A DNA stretch of 22,160 nucleotides from positions 1 to 22,160 of the forward strand of contig CALVIQ010000035.1 of NCBI GenBank assembly GCA_944331815.1, given 5' to 3'. The notes under the pieces were generated by a model. It worked only from the letters and a program-made list of their open reading frames with translations. It did not search any database and was not told the DNA's origin. Position numbers and translations under genes: made by a program. The number at the start of each line of letters is the position of its first letter. Positions within the stretch are counted from its first letter, which is position 1. This DNA is from an uncultured Bacilli bacterium. Its GTDB lineage: Bacteria > Bacillota_I > Bacilli_A > RF39 > UBA660. Below, piece by piece: positions 1-8,183 of the stretch.

Positions 1-1603
1 AACGTTTAACTAAAGCGGTTAAGTTATGTCTTGCGTAATTACTATCTAATATTCTTGATAGTTCTAATGTATCAATAACTGTATTTTTATACTCACCTAG
101 ATTATATTTTTTATAACACATTTCCAAGAAAGATGTATCAAATTTAGCATTGTGAGCAACCATTGGTAAATCACCATACCACTCAATAAATCTTTTAATG
201 GCATTTTCTTCATTGTCCTTACCTTCTAGCATTTCATCAGTTATATTAGTAACTTCAGTTATTTTAGGCGGTAATTTTCGGCCTGGATTAATTAATTCAT
301 CATATCTATCAATTATCTCTCCATTATGAATTTTAACTGCACCTATTTCAATAATAGTGTCTCCACCAGCCGCATTAAAACCAGTTGTTTCAAAATCAAA
401 TACGACATAAGTATTATCTAATAAAACAGAATCATTTTCCCTTACTACAATATTGACACTATCATCAATTAAAATTAATTCTGTTCCATAAATAGCTTTA
501 AATTTATCTTTGTCTTCTTTACCTTTATTTAAATCACATACCAAATGATATACATCAGGATAAGCTTGAGCTCCATTATGATCAGTAATAGCAATAGCTT
601 TATGACCCCATTTATAAGCTTGTTTAACTAATGTTTTAGCGTCTACTACACCATCCATTTGACTCATCATTGTATGAGCGTGTAATTCAACTCTTTTTTC
701 TTCAGCATCATCACTAGGGGTAATTATCACCTTATCACTTTTGTTAACATCTCTTAAATTTAAAACAATTTCATTAGAATATTTATCGAATTTAGTATAT
801 CCTCTAAATTTATACCAAGTATTATTTTTAATATTTTTCTTATAAAAATCAAAATCACTTTGTTCTTTTACAAATAATTTAGCATACATACTATCATTGA
901 AATCAGTTATTTTTAAAGTAAATATTTTAAAATTAGATTTACTTGATTCAAATAAATCTATACCAAAAACATAAGCTTCTATACTTACATTATCTTCTTC
1001 AGCAAATATGCCACTTATTTCGTGCGTAATTTTAGGTATAAAACTACCCATTATTTCAATTATTTCCTTTTTTTCAGTTGGTACTTCTACTACTTTATCT
1101 TCTTCAATTTCTTTTCTTATCTCTTTGCTTTTTTCTTCATCTATAGTTATATTTATATTAATGTCATCATATCCAACACTATTTAATAAATCAATTAATT
1201 TAACCTCTATTGATTTAAACTTCATCTCTTCTGCTTTATTAGCCATTTTAATATTAATTGTATTATCATTAATATCTAAATTATCAATTATAAAAGTTTC
1301 TAATAAAGGAAATTCTTTTAAATTTTGTTTTAACAAATAATTATAATAATCATTTATATATTCATTTTTTTTATTCTCTACTTTAAATGAAACACCTACT
1401 TTATAGTTTTTAAAATTATTTTTTAAACAATCTAAAAATTTAATATAAACTTCAAGCGGTAGTGTATTTTTTAAAGTAATAAAAAAGTGATAACAAGTTT
1501 TATCCTTATTACCTATTATCTTATCTAATTTACCTTCATTAAAATAATCCGATAACTCTATATCTAATTTAATTTGATTTAATAATAGAATAAGTTTTTC
1601 CAT
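1..1603 (-). CDS. polC: DNA polymerase III alpha subunit, PolC type (5' part only)
   Basis: Replicative DNA polymerase of low-GC Gram-positives, with a built-in 3'-5' proofreading exonuclease. Only about the first 534 codons are inside the window; the reading frame is open to base 1, and family members are usually about 1,400 residues. After an N-terminal region and an OB-fold-like stretch, a PHP domain starts near residue 305 (motif HAHTMMSQMDG). The DEDD exonuclease begins near residue 400 (FDFETTGF) and interrupts the PHP domain, the arrangement that separates PolC from DnaE. The ATG at 1601-1603 is preceded by GGGTGG five bases upstream. asnB ends 63 bases upstream on the same strand. The polymerase core lies outside the window, so activity cannot be judged here. 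Confidence 0.96.
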   Translation of the reverse strand, partial: MEKLILLLNQIKLDIELSDYFNEGKLDKIIGNKDKTCYHFFITLKNTLPLEVYIKFLDCLKNNFKNYKVGVSFKVENKKNEYINDYYNYLLKQNLKEFPLLETFIIDNLDINDNTINIKMANKAEEMKFKSIEVKLIDLLNSVGYDDININITIDEEKSKEIRKEIEEDKVVEVPTEKKEIIEIMGSFIPKITHEISGIFAEEDNVSIEAYVFGIDLFESSKSNFKIFTLKITDFNDSMYAKLFVKEQSDFDFYKKNIKNNTWYKFRGYTKFDKYSNEIVLNLRDVNKSDKVIITPSDDAEEKRVELHAHTMMSQMDGVVDAKTLVKQAYKWGHKAIAITDHNGAQAYPDVYHLVCDLNKGKEDKDKFKAIYGTELILIDDSVNIVVRENDSVLLDNTYVVFDFETTGFNAAGGDTIIEIGAVKIHNGEIIDRYDELINPGRKLPPKITEVTNITDEMLEGKDNEENAIKRFIEWYGDLPMVAHNAKFDTSFLEMCYKKYNLGEYKNTVIDTLELSRILDSNYARHNLTALVKR

Positions 1604-1666
1604 TTTTACCACCCAATATATTGTATCAAATTTAACATTATTTTAAAACATTTTAATTTAATTTTT

Positions 1667-3235
1667 TTATTTTCCGCTATCACCATAATTTTTTAAATAT
1701 CGAGCTGATGGATCATTTACATTACATCCACCCCAAGATTTATTTGGCATCCAATAGTCAATTATCCAATTTTCATTGCCTTGATAATATTTATTAAATA
1801 TTTCAAAATATAATAATGATTCTTTTGTAAAAGGTATTTTATATTTTTTTATTTTTTCTTTAAATTCTTCATCAGTGTATTTTTCTTCAGCATATTCTTT
1901 CAAATAATCTACCATAGAATGTCCAACCGCATCGGAAAAAGCAGCTTTTTCACGCATTAAAATATCTTCTGGTAAATAATCCCCAACAAAAGCTTTTCTA
2001 AGTAAATATTTACCTTTATTATATATATTCATTTTTTTAGCTGGATCTATAGCCATAACATATTTAACAAAATCTAAGTCGGCAAAAGGAACTCTTGCCT
2101 CAATAGAGCAACCTGAAATACAACGATCAGCCCTTAAAACATCATACATATATAACTCTTTTATTCTTTTTGCACTTTCTTTTTGAAACTCTTCTTTATT
2201 TGGTGCATAATCTGTATATTTATATCCAAATAGCTCATCACTTACTTCCCCAGTTAATAAAACTTTTACATCAGTATTTTCTTTAATCCATTTACATAAC
2301 AAATACATACCTATACTTGCTCTAATTGTTGTAATATCCCATGTTTCGAGATGATATATTACTTTTTCTAATGAATCAATTACATTATTTTCAGTTATAA
2401 TTACTTCTGTATGATCACTACCTATAAAATCAGCAACTTTCTTAGCATATTTTAAGTCAATTGCATCTTTACTCATTCCAATGGCAAAAGTTTTTATTGG
2501 CTTTTTTAAATATTTTGCGGCTATTGAACATACCAAACTTGAATCTAATCCACCACTCAATAAAAATCCTAATGGTGCATCAGCATCTAAACGTTTAATA
2601 ACTGCTTGTTCTAATTTATTTTTTATATTTAAAGTAATTTCATCTATTTCAACATAATTTATTTTATCAACTTTTGTTGGATCACAATAAGAAACAAAAG
2701 ATCCTTTAAAATAATAATGTCCTGGAGGAAAAGGTAATATTTCATCACATAATTCTAATAATGCTTTAGCTTCAGATGCAAACATTATATTTTTACTTAT
2801 TTTTGAATAACCATAAAATAACGGTCTTATACCAATAGGATCACGAGCTGCTATAAAATCTTTTCCATCATACATAACACATACAAATTCAGCATCTAAT
2901 TCTTTAAACATATCTAAACCTTTTTCTTCTAATAAAGGTAATAAAATTTCACAATCACTTTCAGATTTAAAATTATATCCCTTTTTAATTAGTTTATCTT
3001 TAATTTTTCTAAATCCATATATTTCCCCATTACATACTACTTTTTTATTTTCTCTAACAAATGGTTGCATTCCAGATTCATTAAGTCCCATAATAGCTAA
3101 TCTATTAAATCCCCACATACCATTATCTTCAATTATCCTACTCATATCTGGACCACGATATTTTATCTTTTCTAATCCTTTTGAAAAATCTTTTGTACTA
3201 ATATCATTTTTAGTATAAACTAAAAAACTACACAT
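1667..3235 (-). CDS. asnB: Asparagine synthetase, glutamine-hydrolysing
   Basis: Makes asparagine from aspartate, ATP and glutamine in the cytoplasm. The start chosen (ATG at 3233-3235) gives a protein beginning Met-Cys-Ser, which puts the class II glutaminase nucleophile at Cys2; the frame is open further upstream, but that stretch is T-box leader and not protein. Visible motifs are RGPDMSR, the NGEIYGF glutaminase segment, RDPIGIRPLFYG, and the synthetase PP-loop LSGGLDSS. The length of 522 aa is close to short bacterial AsnB proteins. The leader upstream is a T-box with an Asn specifier, so expression should rise when tRNA-Asn is uncharged, which independently supports the function. Confidence 0.96.
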   Translation of the reverse strand: MCSFLVYTKNDISTKDFSKGLEKIKYRGPDMSRIIEDNGMWGFNRLAIMGLNESGMQPFVRENKKVVCNGEIYGFRKIKDKLIKKGYNFKSESDCEILLPLLEEKGLDMFKELDAEFVCVMYDGKDFIAARDPIGIRPLFYGYSKISKNIMFASEAKALLELCDEILPFPPGHYYFKGSFVSYCDPTKVDKINYVEIDEITLNIKNKLEQAVIKRLDADAPLGFLLSGGLDSSLVCSIAAKYLKKPIKTFAIGMSKDAIDLKYAKKVADFIGSDHTEVIITENNVIDSLEKVIYHLETWDITTIRASIGMYLLCKWIKENTDVKVLLTGEVSDELFGYKYTDYAPNKEEFQKESAKRIKELYMYDVLRADRCISGCSIEARVPFADLDFVKYVMAIDPAKKMNIYNKGKYLLRKAFVGDYLPEDILMREKAAFSDAVGHSMVDYLKEYAEEKYTDEEFKEKIKKYKIPFTKESLLYFEIFNKYYQGNENWIIDYWMPNKSWGGCNVNDPSARYLKNYGDSGK

Positions 3236-3522
3236 ATATATCCCTCTTTCTATAATAAAAAACCAGACTCTTATCCCTGTTTTGTGACGAAGTCTGGTTT
3301 CCGCGGTGCCACCCAATTTATTATAAAAAAATTATAATCTCTTTATTTTGATTCTAACAAATCTAGAACTTTTAACGGTGTTCTACCGGCTTAATCTACT
3401 AAATTTTTTTCGGTAAGCAACTCCGAAGTGTTTTTCAAATTAATTTATTTATTAGACTTTCACCAAATATCTAACTCTCTATAAAATAAAATTTAATTCT
3501 ACTTTTCTTCATCAAAGTTATT
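3236..3522 (-). promoter_or_regulatory. T-box riboswitch, tRNA-Asn specific, upstream of asnB
   Basis: Reading the minus strand, the leader has the Stem I GA motif AGAGAG (3475-3480), a GGTGAAAG segment, then GAAA-AAC-ACTTCGGAGTT. Aligned with the Bacillus glyQS leader (GAAA-GGC-AUUCUUGAG), this puts the specifier AAC (Asn) at 3430-3432. The invariant T-box GGGTGGCACCGCGG lies at 3301-3314. Its variable base (C at 3308) would pair with discriminator G73, the base expected in tRNA-Asn. A CGGT-AGAAC-ACCG hairpin near 3378-3396 matches the usual linker stem. The leader ends in an intrinsic terminator. Uncharged tRNA-Asn should stabilise the antiterminator and turn asnB on. Confidence 0.95.
3257..3300 (-). 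terminator. Regulatory intrinsic terminator of the asnB T-box
   Basis: On the minus strand AAACCAGACT (3291-3300) pairs with AGTCTGGTTT (3260-3269), followed by a run of T. The 5' arm directly follows the T-box sequence, so it competes with the antiterminator as in classical T-box leaders. Confidence 0.9.
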
Positions 3523-3528
3523 ATATTC

Positions 3529-3557
3529 ATAATACTATTATATTAATTCATTGTCAA
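3529..3557 (-). promoter_or_regulatory. Sigma-A promoter of the T-box/asnB unit
   Basis: TTGACA (3552-3557), a 17-base spacer and TATTAT (3529-3534) on the minus strand. Transcription would start near 3522, just upstream of Stem I of the T-box. Confidence 0.85.
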
Positions 3558-3587
3558 TATATTTTAAAATTCTTTTTAAAATATATT
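3556..3587. repeat. Perfect 14-bp A/T-only inverted repeat next to the asnB promoter
   Basis: AATATATTTTAAAA (3556-3569), a four-base loop, then its exact complement (3574-3587). It abuts and slightly overlaps the -35 box of the asnB promoter and lies about 85 bases beyond the prmC stop codon. It lacks a T-run, so it is not a classical terminator. It could end prmC transcripts weakly, act as an AT-rich upstream promoter element, or bind a regulator. Confidence 0.6.
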
Positions 3588-3671
3588 CTTAATGTAATTT
3601 TTTAATTCTAAATTAATATTACAAATATATAGTTATACAACAAATACTTTCAAAGTATAAAACAATTTTAT

Positions 3672-4376
3672 TTAATAATTTTCTATAAAAACATATCTAT
3701 CTTTACCATATAAATCTTTTTCAATAGTAACTTTACATAATAAATAGGTATGAGCTAAAATCTCTATTTTTTTTGCTTGTTTATAACCAATTTCAAAAGC
3801 AATCAAATAATCTTTTTTTAAATAATTTTTAACATTTTTTAATATTTGTTCATAATAATATAATCCTTCATTATCTGCGTATAAAGCAAGATGAGGTTCA
3901 TTATTTTTAACTATGTCCATAATTTCTTCATCATAAGCAATATATGGTGGATTACTTATTATTAAATCATATTTTTTATTTAATGGATTTAACATATCAC
4001 CTAAATAAAAATTAATATTTACATTATTATTAATAGCATTTTTTTTAGCTATTTCTAAAGCATCTTTAGAAATATCCACAGCATCAACATTGCTATTTAA
4101 ATTTTTAGCTAATGAAATTGCTATACAACCGCTTCCTGTACCTAAATCAACTATATCTAAATTATTTTTAGTTTTTACTTTTTTTATTACTCTATCAACT
4201 AATTCTTCTGTTTCAAATCTTGGTATTAAAACTTTTTCATTTACTTCAATAATATTACCATAAAAATCAACATTACCTACAATATATTGAACAGGTATTC
4301 CTTTTTCTAATTTTTTAATTCCTTCTTCTAATTTATCAGAATCTAAATATTTTTTTAAATATTCTATATCAGTCAA
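3672..4376 (-). CDS. prmC: Peptide chain release factor N(5)-glutamine methyltransferase
   Basis: SAM-dependent enzyme that methylates the glutamine of the GGQ motif in release factors. The Rossmann motif VDLGTGSGCIAISLA and the catalytic NPPY (ISNPPYIAY) are both present. The gene follows prfA directly, the usual arrangement, so enzyme and substrate are made together. The start is TTG at 4374-4376, one base after the prfA stop, with GAGGAGAA as ribosome binding site inside the last prfA codons; there is no in-frame ATG near it. At 234 aa it is shorter than E. coli PrmC (277 aa). The PRFETEELV segment comes at about residue 52, so the N-terminal substrate-binding domain is reduced. Confidence 0.93.
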   Translation of the reverse strand: MTDIEYLKKYLDSDKLEEGIKKLEKGIPVQYIVGNVDFYGNIIEVNEKVLIPRFETEELVDRVIKKVKTKNNLDIVDLGTGSGCIAISLAKNLNSNVDAVDISKDALEIAKKNAINNNVNINFYLGDMLNPLNKKYDLIISNPPYIAYDEEIMDIVKNNEPHLALYADNEGLYYYEQILKNVKNYLKKDYLIAFEIGYKQAKKIEILAHTYLLCKVTIEKDLYGKDRYVFIENY

Positions 4377-4377
4377 A

Positions 4378-5433
4378 TTATTCTCCTCGTAATTTTCTAT
4401 TTTGATCTTCAGTAATTAAAGCATCAATTACTTTATCGATATCGCCTTGCATTACTCTATCTAATGTATTTAAAGTAAATCCAATACGATGATCAGTAAC
4501 CCTGTTTTGTGGATAATTATATGTTCTTATTTTTTCTGATCTATCTCCAGTTCCAATTTTACTTCTTCTTTCTTCACCCATCTCTTTTTCTCTTTCTTGC
4601 ATTTTTAAATCATAAAGACGAGTTTGTAATATTTTGATAGCTTTTTCTTTATTTTTAATTTGACTTCTTTCTGTTTGTGAATAAACTACAATTCCAGTTG
4701 GAATATGCGTCAGTCTTACTGCTGAATCGGTTGTATTAACTCCTTGACCACCACAACCACTACTTCTAGTTATATCGATTCTAACATCATTCATATCTAA
4801 ATCACAATCTAATTCTTCAGCTTCTGGCATTACTAAAACAGTAGCAGTTGAAGTATGAACTCTACCTTGTGTTTCAGTAACTGGTACTCTTTGAACACGA
4901 TGTGCTCCTGATTCATATTTTAATTTAGAATAAACATTTTCTCCTCTTACAATGAAACTAATTAAAGTATAGCCACCTGCTTCAGATTTTTCTTCTTCAA
5001 CTATTTCAATTTTCCAGCCATTTCTTTCAGCTAACTTTTTATACATATCAAATAAATCACCAGCAAAGATATTACCTTCATCACCACCAGCAGCTCCTCT
5101 TATTTCAACAATAACATCTTTACCATCGTTAGGATCTTTTGGCAATAATAATACTTCAATATCTTTTATTAATTTATCTAATTTATTTTGATTTTCTTCT
5201 AATTCTTCTTTAGCAAACTCACCTAATTCAGGATCTTTTACCATTTCTTTAGCCGCTTCAATGTCACTAGTTATTTTCTTATATTCTTGATATGCATCAT
5301 AAGCATCTTTTAAACTTGCTTGTTCTTTTGATAAACTAGTAGCTTTTTTAATATCTGATATATTTTCAGGTTTCATTAACTCTTCAGTTATTTCATTATA
5401 TCTATTTTCAATAGCATTTAATCTTTCAATCAT
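4378..5433 (-). CDS. prfA: Peptide chain release factor 1
   Basis: Recognises UAA and UAG in the ribosomal A site and triggers peptide release. The GGQ motif sits in [10 protein letters not shown], and the RVPVTE segment carries the PxT tripeptide typical of RF1 (RF2 has SPF). The length of 351 aa is normal. The start chosen is the ATG at 5431-5433, with GGGTGA eight bases upstream; an in-frame ATG four codons earlier has a poorer ribosome binding site. It has its own promoter at 5459-5487 and is translated just ahead of prmC, whose ribosome binding site lies in its final codons. Confidence 0.96.
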   Translation of the reverse strand: MIERLNAIENRYNEITEELMKPENISDIKKATSLSKEQASLKDAYDAYQEYKKITSDIEAAKEMVKDPELGEFAKEELEENQNKLDKLIKDIEVLLLPKDPNDGKDVIVEIRGAAGGDEGNIFAGDLFDMYKKLAERNGWKIEIVEEEKSEAGGYTLISFIVRGENVYSKLKYESGAHRVQRVPVTETQGRVHTSTATVLVMPEAEELDCDLDMNDVRIDITRSSGCGGQGVNTTDSAVRLTHIPTGIVVYSQTERSQIKNKEKAIKILQTRLYDLKMQEREKEMGEERRSKIGTGDRSEKIRTYNYPQNRVTDHRIGFTLNTLDRVMQGDIDKVIDALITEDQNRKLRGE

Positions 5434-5458
5434 AAATTCACCCATTTCTCAATATAAG

Positions 5459-5487
5459 ATTATACTATATTATTTAATAAAATTCAA
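5459..5487 (-). promoter_or_regulatory. Promoter of prfA-prmC
   Basis: TTGAAT (5482-5487), 17-base spacer, TATAAT (5459-5464) on the minus strand, just downstream of the terminator of the phosphomutase gene. Confidence 0.8.
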
Positions 5488-5513
5488 ATAAAAACTTATT
5501 CAAATAGAATAAG
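5488..5513 (-). terminator. Intrinsic terminator of the dgkA-phosphomutase operon
   Basis: Stem CTTATTC/GAATAAG (5495-5501 with 5507-5513), five-base loop, followed on the minus strand by TTTTTATTT. The TGA stop of the phosphomutase gene (5500-5502) lies inside the hairpin. Confidence 0.8.
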
Positions 5514-6852
5514 CATTTATTATTTTCATAAATTCATCAGTTATTTCTTGTAATCTTTTTTCAGTACTAGCTTCAAATCTTGCACTTATTATAGGTCCTG
5601 TATTAGAAAATCTAATTAATGCCCAACCATCTTCAAAAATAACTCTAACACCATCTATATCATTATATTTATAATTTTTATTGATAGCATATTTTTTAAC
5701 TTCTTCTACAGCTTGATATTTCTTTTCTTCAGTTGTATTTATCTTTAATTCATCAGTTGAATAATATACATTTATATCATTATATAATTCATCTAAATTT
5801 TTATTACTATTTGATAATAATTCTATCATACGTAATCCAGCATATAATCCATCATCAAAGCCATAAAATCTATCTCCAAACCACATATGACCAGAATATT
5901 CTCCAGCAAATTCAATTTTTTCTTCATGCATTTTGCGATACATATATGAGTTACCTGTACGATACATAATATGTTCATAATTTAATTTATTTAATTCATC
6001 TATTAAAGCTTTAGAACATTTAACATCATATAAAGCTTTATTAACTATTTTTCCTTTTAAATAACGATACATCATTATCATATAAACATCTGAATTAATA
6101 ATATTTCCTTTATTATCAATTATTCTTACTCGATCACCATCAGCATCCATAGCAATACCAATATCATAGCCCAATTCTACTACTCTTTTTTGGATATCTA
6201 CTAAATTAGAACTTATTGATGGATCAGGATGATGATTAGGGAATGTTGGATCACTATCACAATATAATAAATCATAAGTTATATTTAATTTATCTAATAT
6301 TTCTTTTATTATAATGGATACTGTACCATTACCACAATCAAATACTGCTTTAATATTTTTATTTATTTTTAAATTATTAACTATTAAATCAATATATTCA
6401 TTTTTAATATCGTAATTTGATAAAATACCATTACCTTTTATAAAATCATTTTTATTAGTAAAATCTCTAAAAGCAATTATCTCTTCACCTGCTGCATTAC
6501 CATTTTCATCAAATGAAATTTTAAATCCATTATGATTACTTGGATTATGAGAAGCTGTAATCATAATTGCAGCCCATTTATTTAAATGTTGTCTCGCATA
6601 ATAATACATTGGTGTAGTAACTAAACCTAAATTAGTAACATTAACTCCTGTTTCTAATAAACCTTTGATAAGATTACTTGCTAAATTAGGAGACGATAAT
6701 CTATTATCATATCCAACTAAAACTTCTTTTTTACCTCTTAATTGTACATAACTACCAAAACTTTTACCTAATATATAAGCTGTTTCATCAGTTATTTGTT
6801 CATTATAAATTCCTCTTATATCATATGCTCTAAATATTGTTTGATTAATCAT
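5500..6852 (-). CDS. Phosphomannomutase/phosphoglucomutase
   Basis: Alpha-D-phosphohexomutase that interconverts hexose 6- and 1-phosphates, giving precursors for nucleotide sugars used in surface polysaccharides and glycolipids. All four family signatures are visible: the catalytic phosphoserine loop TASHNPSNHNGFK (about residue 95), the metal-binding DADGDRVRI loop (about 235), the sugar-binding GEYSGHMWF loop (about 312), and a C-terminal phosphate-binding segment with RFSNTGP. GEYSGH fits the PMM/PGM group (ManB/AlgC type); true specificity cannot be read from sequence. The ATG at 6850-6852 has GGAGG five bases before the spacer and overlaps the dgkA stop as ATGA, so translation is probably coupled. 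It is 450 aa, a usual length. Confidence 0.93.
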   Translation of the reverse strand: MINQTIFRAYDIRGIYNEQITDETAYILGKSFGSYVQLRGKKEVLVGYDNRLSSPNLASNLIKGLLETGVNVTNLGLVTTPMYYYARQHLNKWAAIMITASHNPSNHNGFKISFDENGNAAGEEIIAFRDFTNKNDFIKGNGILSNYDIKNEYIDLIVNNLKINKNIKAVFDCGNGTVSIIIKEILDKLNITYDLLYCDSDPTFPNHHPDPSISSNLVDIQKRVVELGYDIGIAMDADGDRVRIIDNKGNIINSDVYMIMMYRYLKGKIVNKALYDVKCSKALIDELNKLNYEHIMYRTGNSYMYRKMHEEKIEFAGEYSGHMWFGDRFYGFDDGLYAGLRMIELLSNSNKNLDELYNDINVYYSTDELKINTTEEKKYQAVEEVKKYAINKNYKYNDIDGVRVIFEDGWALIRFSNTGPIISARFEASTEKRLQEITDEFMKIINAYSI

Positions 6853-7241
6853 AAATTCCTCCATATTTCTAATATTTTTGGTCCAAAAATCATTATACCA
6901 ATTACAACTGATACTATTGCTACTACTAATACTGCACCGGCAGACGTATCTTTAGCTAACTTAGCTTTAGGATTTATTTCTGGCATACATATATCGATTG
7001 CTGTTTCAATAGCTGTATTCATTAATTCTAATGTAATAACAAAGCCAAATAATAAAATGCATATTAACCATTCTGTTTTACTAATATTTAATATAAAACC
7101 AAAAGCAATTACTAATAACATTACCATAAAATGAATGCATAAATTTCTTTCATTTAATATATTTACTCTTATACCTTCAAAAGCATAATAAAAACTTTTA
7201 AACAAAGAAGGTTTAGATTTTTTAAATTTCTTTTTAAACAT
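6849..7241 (-). CDS. dgkA: Undecaprenol/diacylglycerol kinase family membrane protein
   Basis: Small integral-membrane lipid kinase. In Gram-positives this family phosphorylates undecaprenol to recycle the carrier lipid for cell-wall synthesis. The 130-aa protein has a basic N-terminus (MFKKKFKKSKPS), three hydrophobic segments, and the active-site signature ELMNTAIETAID followed by AKDTSAGAVL, as expected for DgkA. The start is the ATG at 7239-7241 with AGGTGAG just upstream; a longer open frame exists but has no ribosome binding site. It has its own promoter (7261-7289) and overlaps the following phosphomutase gene by four bases. Confidence 0.92.
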   Translation of the reverse strand: MFKKKFKKSKPSLFKSFYYAFEGIRVNILNERNLCIHFMVMLLVIAFGFILNISKTEWLICILLFGFVITLELMNTAIETAIDICMPEINPKAKLAKDTSAGAVLVVAIVSVVIGIMIFGPKILEIWRNL

Positions 7242-7260
7242 ATACTCACCTACTAATATA

Positions 7261-7289
7261 AGTATACACATTAATTTTTTAAAAATCAA
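7261..7289 (-). promoter_or_regulatory. Promoter of the dgkA operon
   Basis: TTGATT (7284-7289), 17-base spacer, TATACT (7261-7266) on the minus strand, located after the fic terminator. Confidence 0.7.
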
Positions 7290-7301
7290 TTATAGTTTAC
7301 A

Positions 7302-7325
7302 AAAAAATCTAAATTACTTTAGATT
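7302..7325 (-). terminator. Intrinsic terminator after fic
   Basis: On the minus strand AATCTAAA, a GTAA loop, TTTAGATT, then a T-run. The fic stop codon TAG (7309-7311) is part of the stem. Confidence 0.8.
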
Positions 7326-7929
7326 CTTTTTTTTCTTTTACCAATGCTCTTTCAAATTCCATAATTAACAAAGTTTTTGTAAAACGAGCATTCTTTATTC
7401 CTTCATCCAAATTTTCTTTATTCATTAAAGACCAATCTAAACTATAATCAGGTATATTAGCCTCAACATATTCTCTAATAAATTCCCTTATCGTTCTACC
7501 ATTTCCTTCTCTAAATGGATGAATTACTAATAAATCATAATAAAACTGAGCTAAAAAAATAGCATAATCTTGTTTTGTATTACAATTTTTAAAATCATCC
7601 TGCATCTCTTTTAGAACAATATCCAAATGTTTATCTATATCTTTTTCATCTGTAAAATATGAATTATTTTTTTGCATATAAACTGTTCTGTATTTTCCTG
7701 CAAAAGGATAAATATCCCCAAAAAGATATTTATGAATATCACATAAATGTTTTTTATCAAATACTCCTTCAATTGGATTTTCATATAACTCTACTAATTT
7801 TTCAAATGTTGAATCTGCTTCTTTTTGCATTAATTCATCATAGTTAGTAATACCTAAATAATTTTTAAACACATTTGTACCATCAATAAAATATTCATTC
7901 CATCTTTTTTCATATTCTTCGTCCATCAT
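7309..7929 (-). CDS. Fic family protein (AMP-transferase toxin)
   Basis: Fic enzymes transfer AMP, or another nucleotide moiety, to hydroxyl groups of target proteins; bacterial toxins of this class often hit DNA gyrase and topoisomerase IV. The full catalytic motif HPFREGNGRTIR is present (about residues 137-148), with the flap segment GKYRTVYMQ before it, so the enzyme looks intact. No inhibitory (S/T)xxxE(G/N) helix is visible within the protein itself; that motif is carried by the small gene overlapping its 5' end, which makes this a class I Fic toxin like VbhT. The start is uncertain between the adjacent ATGs at 7927-7929 and 7924-7926; both follow GGTGGTG. About 206 aa. Its target is unknown. 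Confidence 0.9.
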   Translation of the reverse strand: MMDEEYEKRWNEYFIDGTNVFKNYLGITNYDELMQKEADSTFEKLVELYENPIEGVFDKKHLCDIHKYLFGDIYPFAGKYRTVYMQKNNSYFTDEKDIDKHLDIVLKEMQDDFKNCNTKQDYAIFLAQFYYDLLVIHPFREGNGRTIREFIREYVEANIPDYSLDWSLMNKENLDEGIKNARFTKTLLIMEFERALVKEKKESKVI

Positions 7930-8071
7930 ATTCACCACCATCTTTTATTAATATTTTTATTGAATTTTTAGATTCACACATTTTATTTTTTAAACATTTT
8001 TGACTAACATTCAATCCATCCAGTCTAATACTAGCCAATGCTTGTTTTATTGCTTTTTGTCTTTTAGTCAA
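7910..8071 (-). CDS. VbhA-like antitoxin of the Fic toxin (53 aa)
   Basis: Small gene overlapping the fic start by about 20 bases. Translation from TTG (8069-8071), with GTAGGTGG upstream, gives a 53-residue protein. Its segment QALASIRLDGLNVS (about residues 10-23) matches the VbhA antitoxin helix (ALASQRLEGLEP in Bartonella VbhA, from memory). The inhibitory motif (S/T)xxxE(G/N) is present as S14-IRL-D18-G19, with Asp in place of the usual Glu. In class I Fic systems this helix blocks ATP binding by the toxin. Position, size, overlap and motif all agree. The TTG start and the Glu-to-Asp change are the odd points. Confidence 0.82.
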   Translation of the reverse strand: MTKRQKAIKQALASIRLDGLNVSQKCLKNKMCESKNSIKILIKDGGEYDGRRI

Positions 8072-8092
8072 TACAACCACCTACTTAATTAT

Positions 8093-8101
8093 ATTATAGC
8101 A
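8093..8101 (-). promoter_or_regulatory. Extended -10 promoter of the antitoxin-fic operon
   Basis: TGC-TATAAT on the minus strand, 22 bases before the antitoxin TTG. No good -35 box is visible. It is divergent from the promoter of the J-domain gene. Confidence 0.55.
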
Positions 8102-8127
8102 TTAAATTAAAAATATGTAGCATAAAT

Positions 8128-8156
8128 TTGACTATAATTTTTATTTGTGCTAAAAT
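8128..8156 (+). promoter_or_regulatory. Promoter of the J-domain protein gene
   Basis: TTGACT (8128-8133), 17-base spacer, TAAAAT (8151-8156), then AGGGGGA before the ATG at 8184. Confidence 0.75.
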
Positions 8157-8183
8157 AATGCCTACAAAAAAGGGGGACTTTAT

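Noticed and set aside
1008..1340. Plus-strand 110-aa reading frame
   Set aside because: It lies antisense inside polC, has low-complexity hydrophobic content and no ribosome binding site.
1604..1666. Promoter of polC with TGATACAAT as extended -10
   Set aside because: The transcription start it predicts would fall on or after the ribosome binding site, so read-through from asnB or another start is more likely.
3236..3316. Longer N-terminus of asparagine synthetase
   Set aside because: The in-frame extension encodes the T-box and terminator, and it would bury the catalytic Cys that must follow the initiator Met.
3637..3660. Terminator after prmC (ATACTTT/AAAGTAT dyad)
   Set aside because: The dyad has essentially no loop and no T-run in the right place.
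6796..7134. Plus-strand reading frame opposite dgkA
   Set aside because: Antisense shadow of a gene with clear family motifs.
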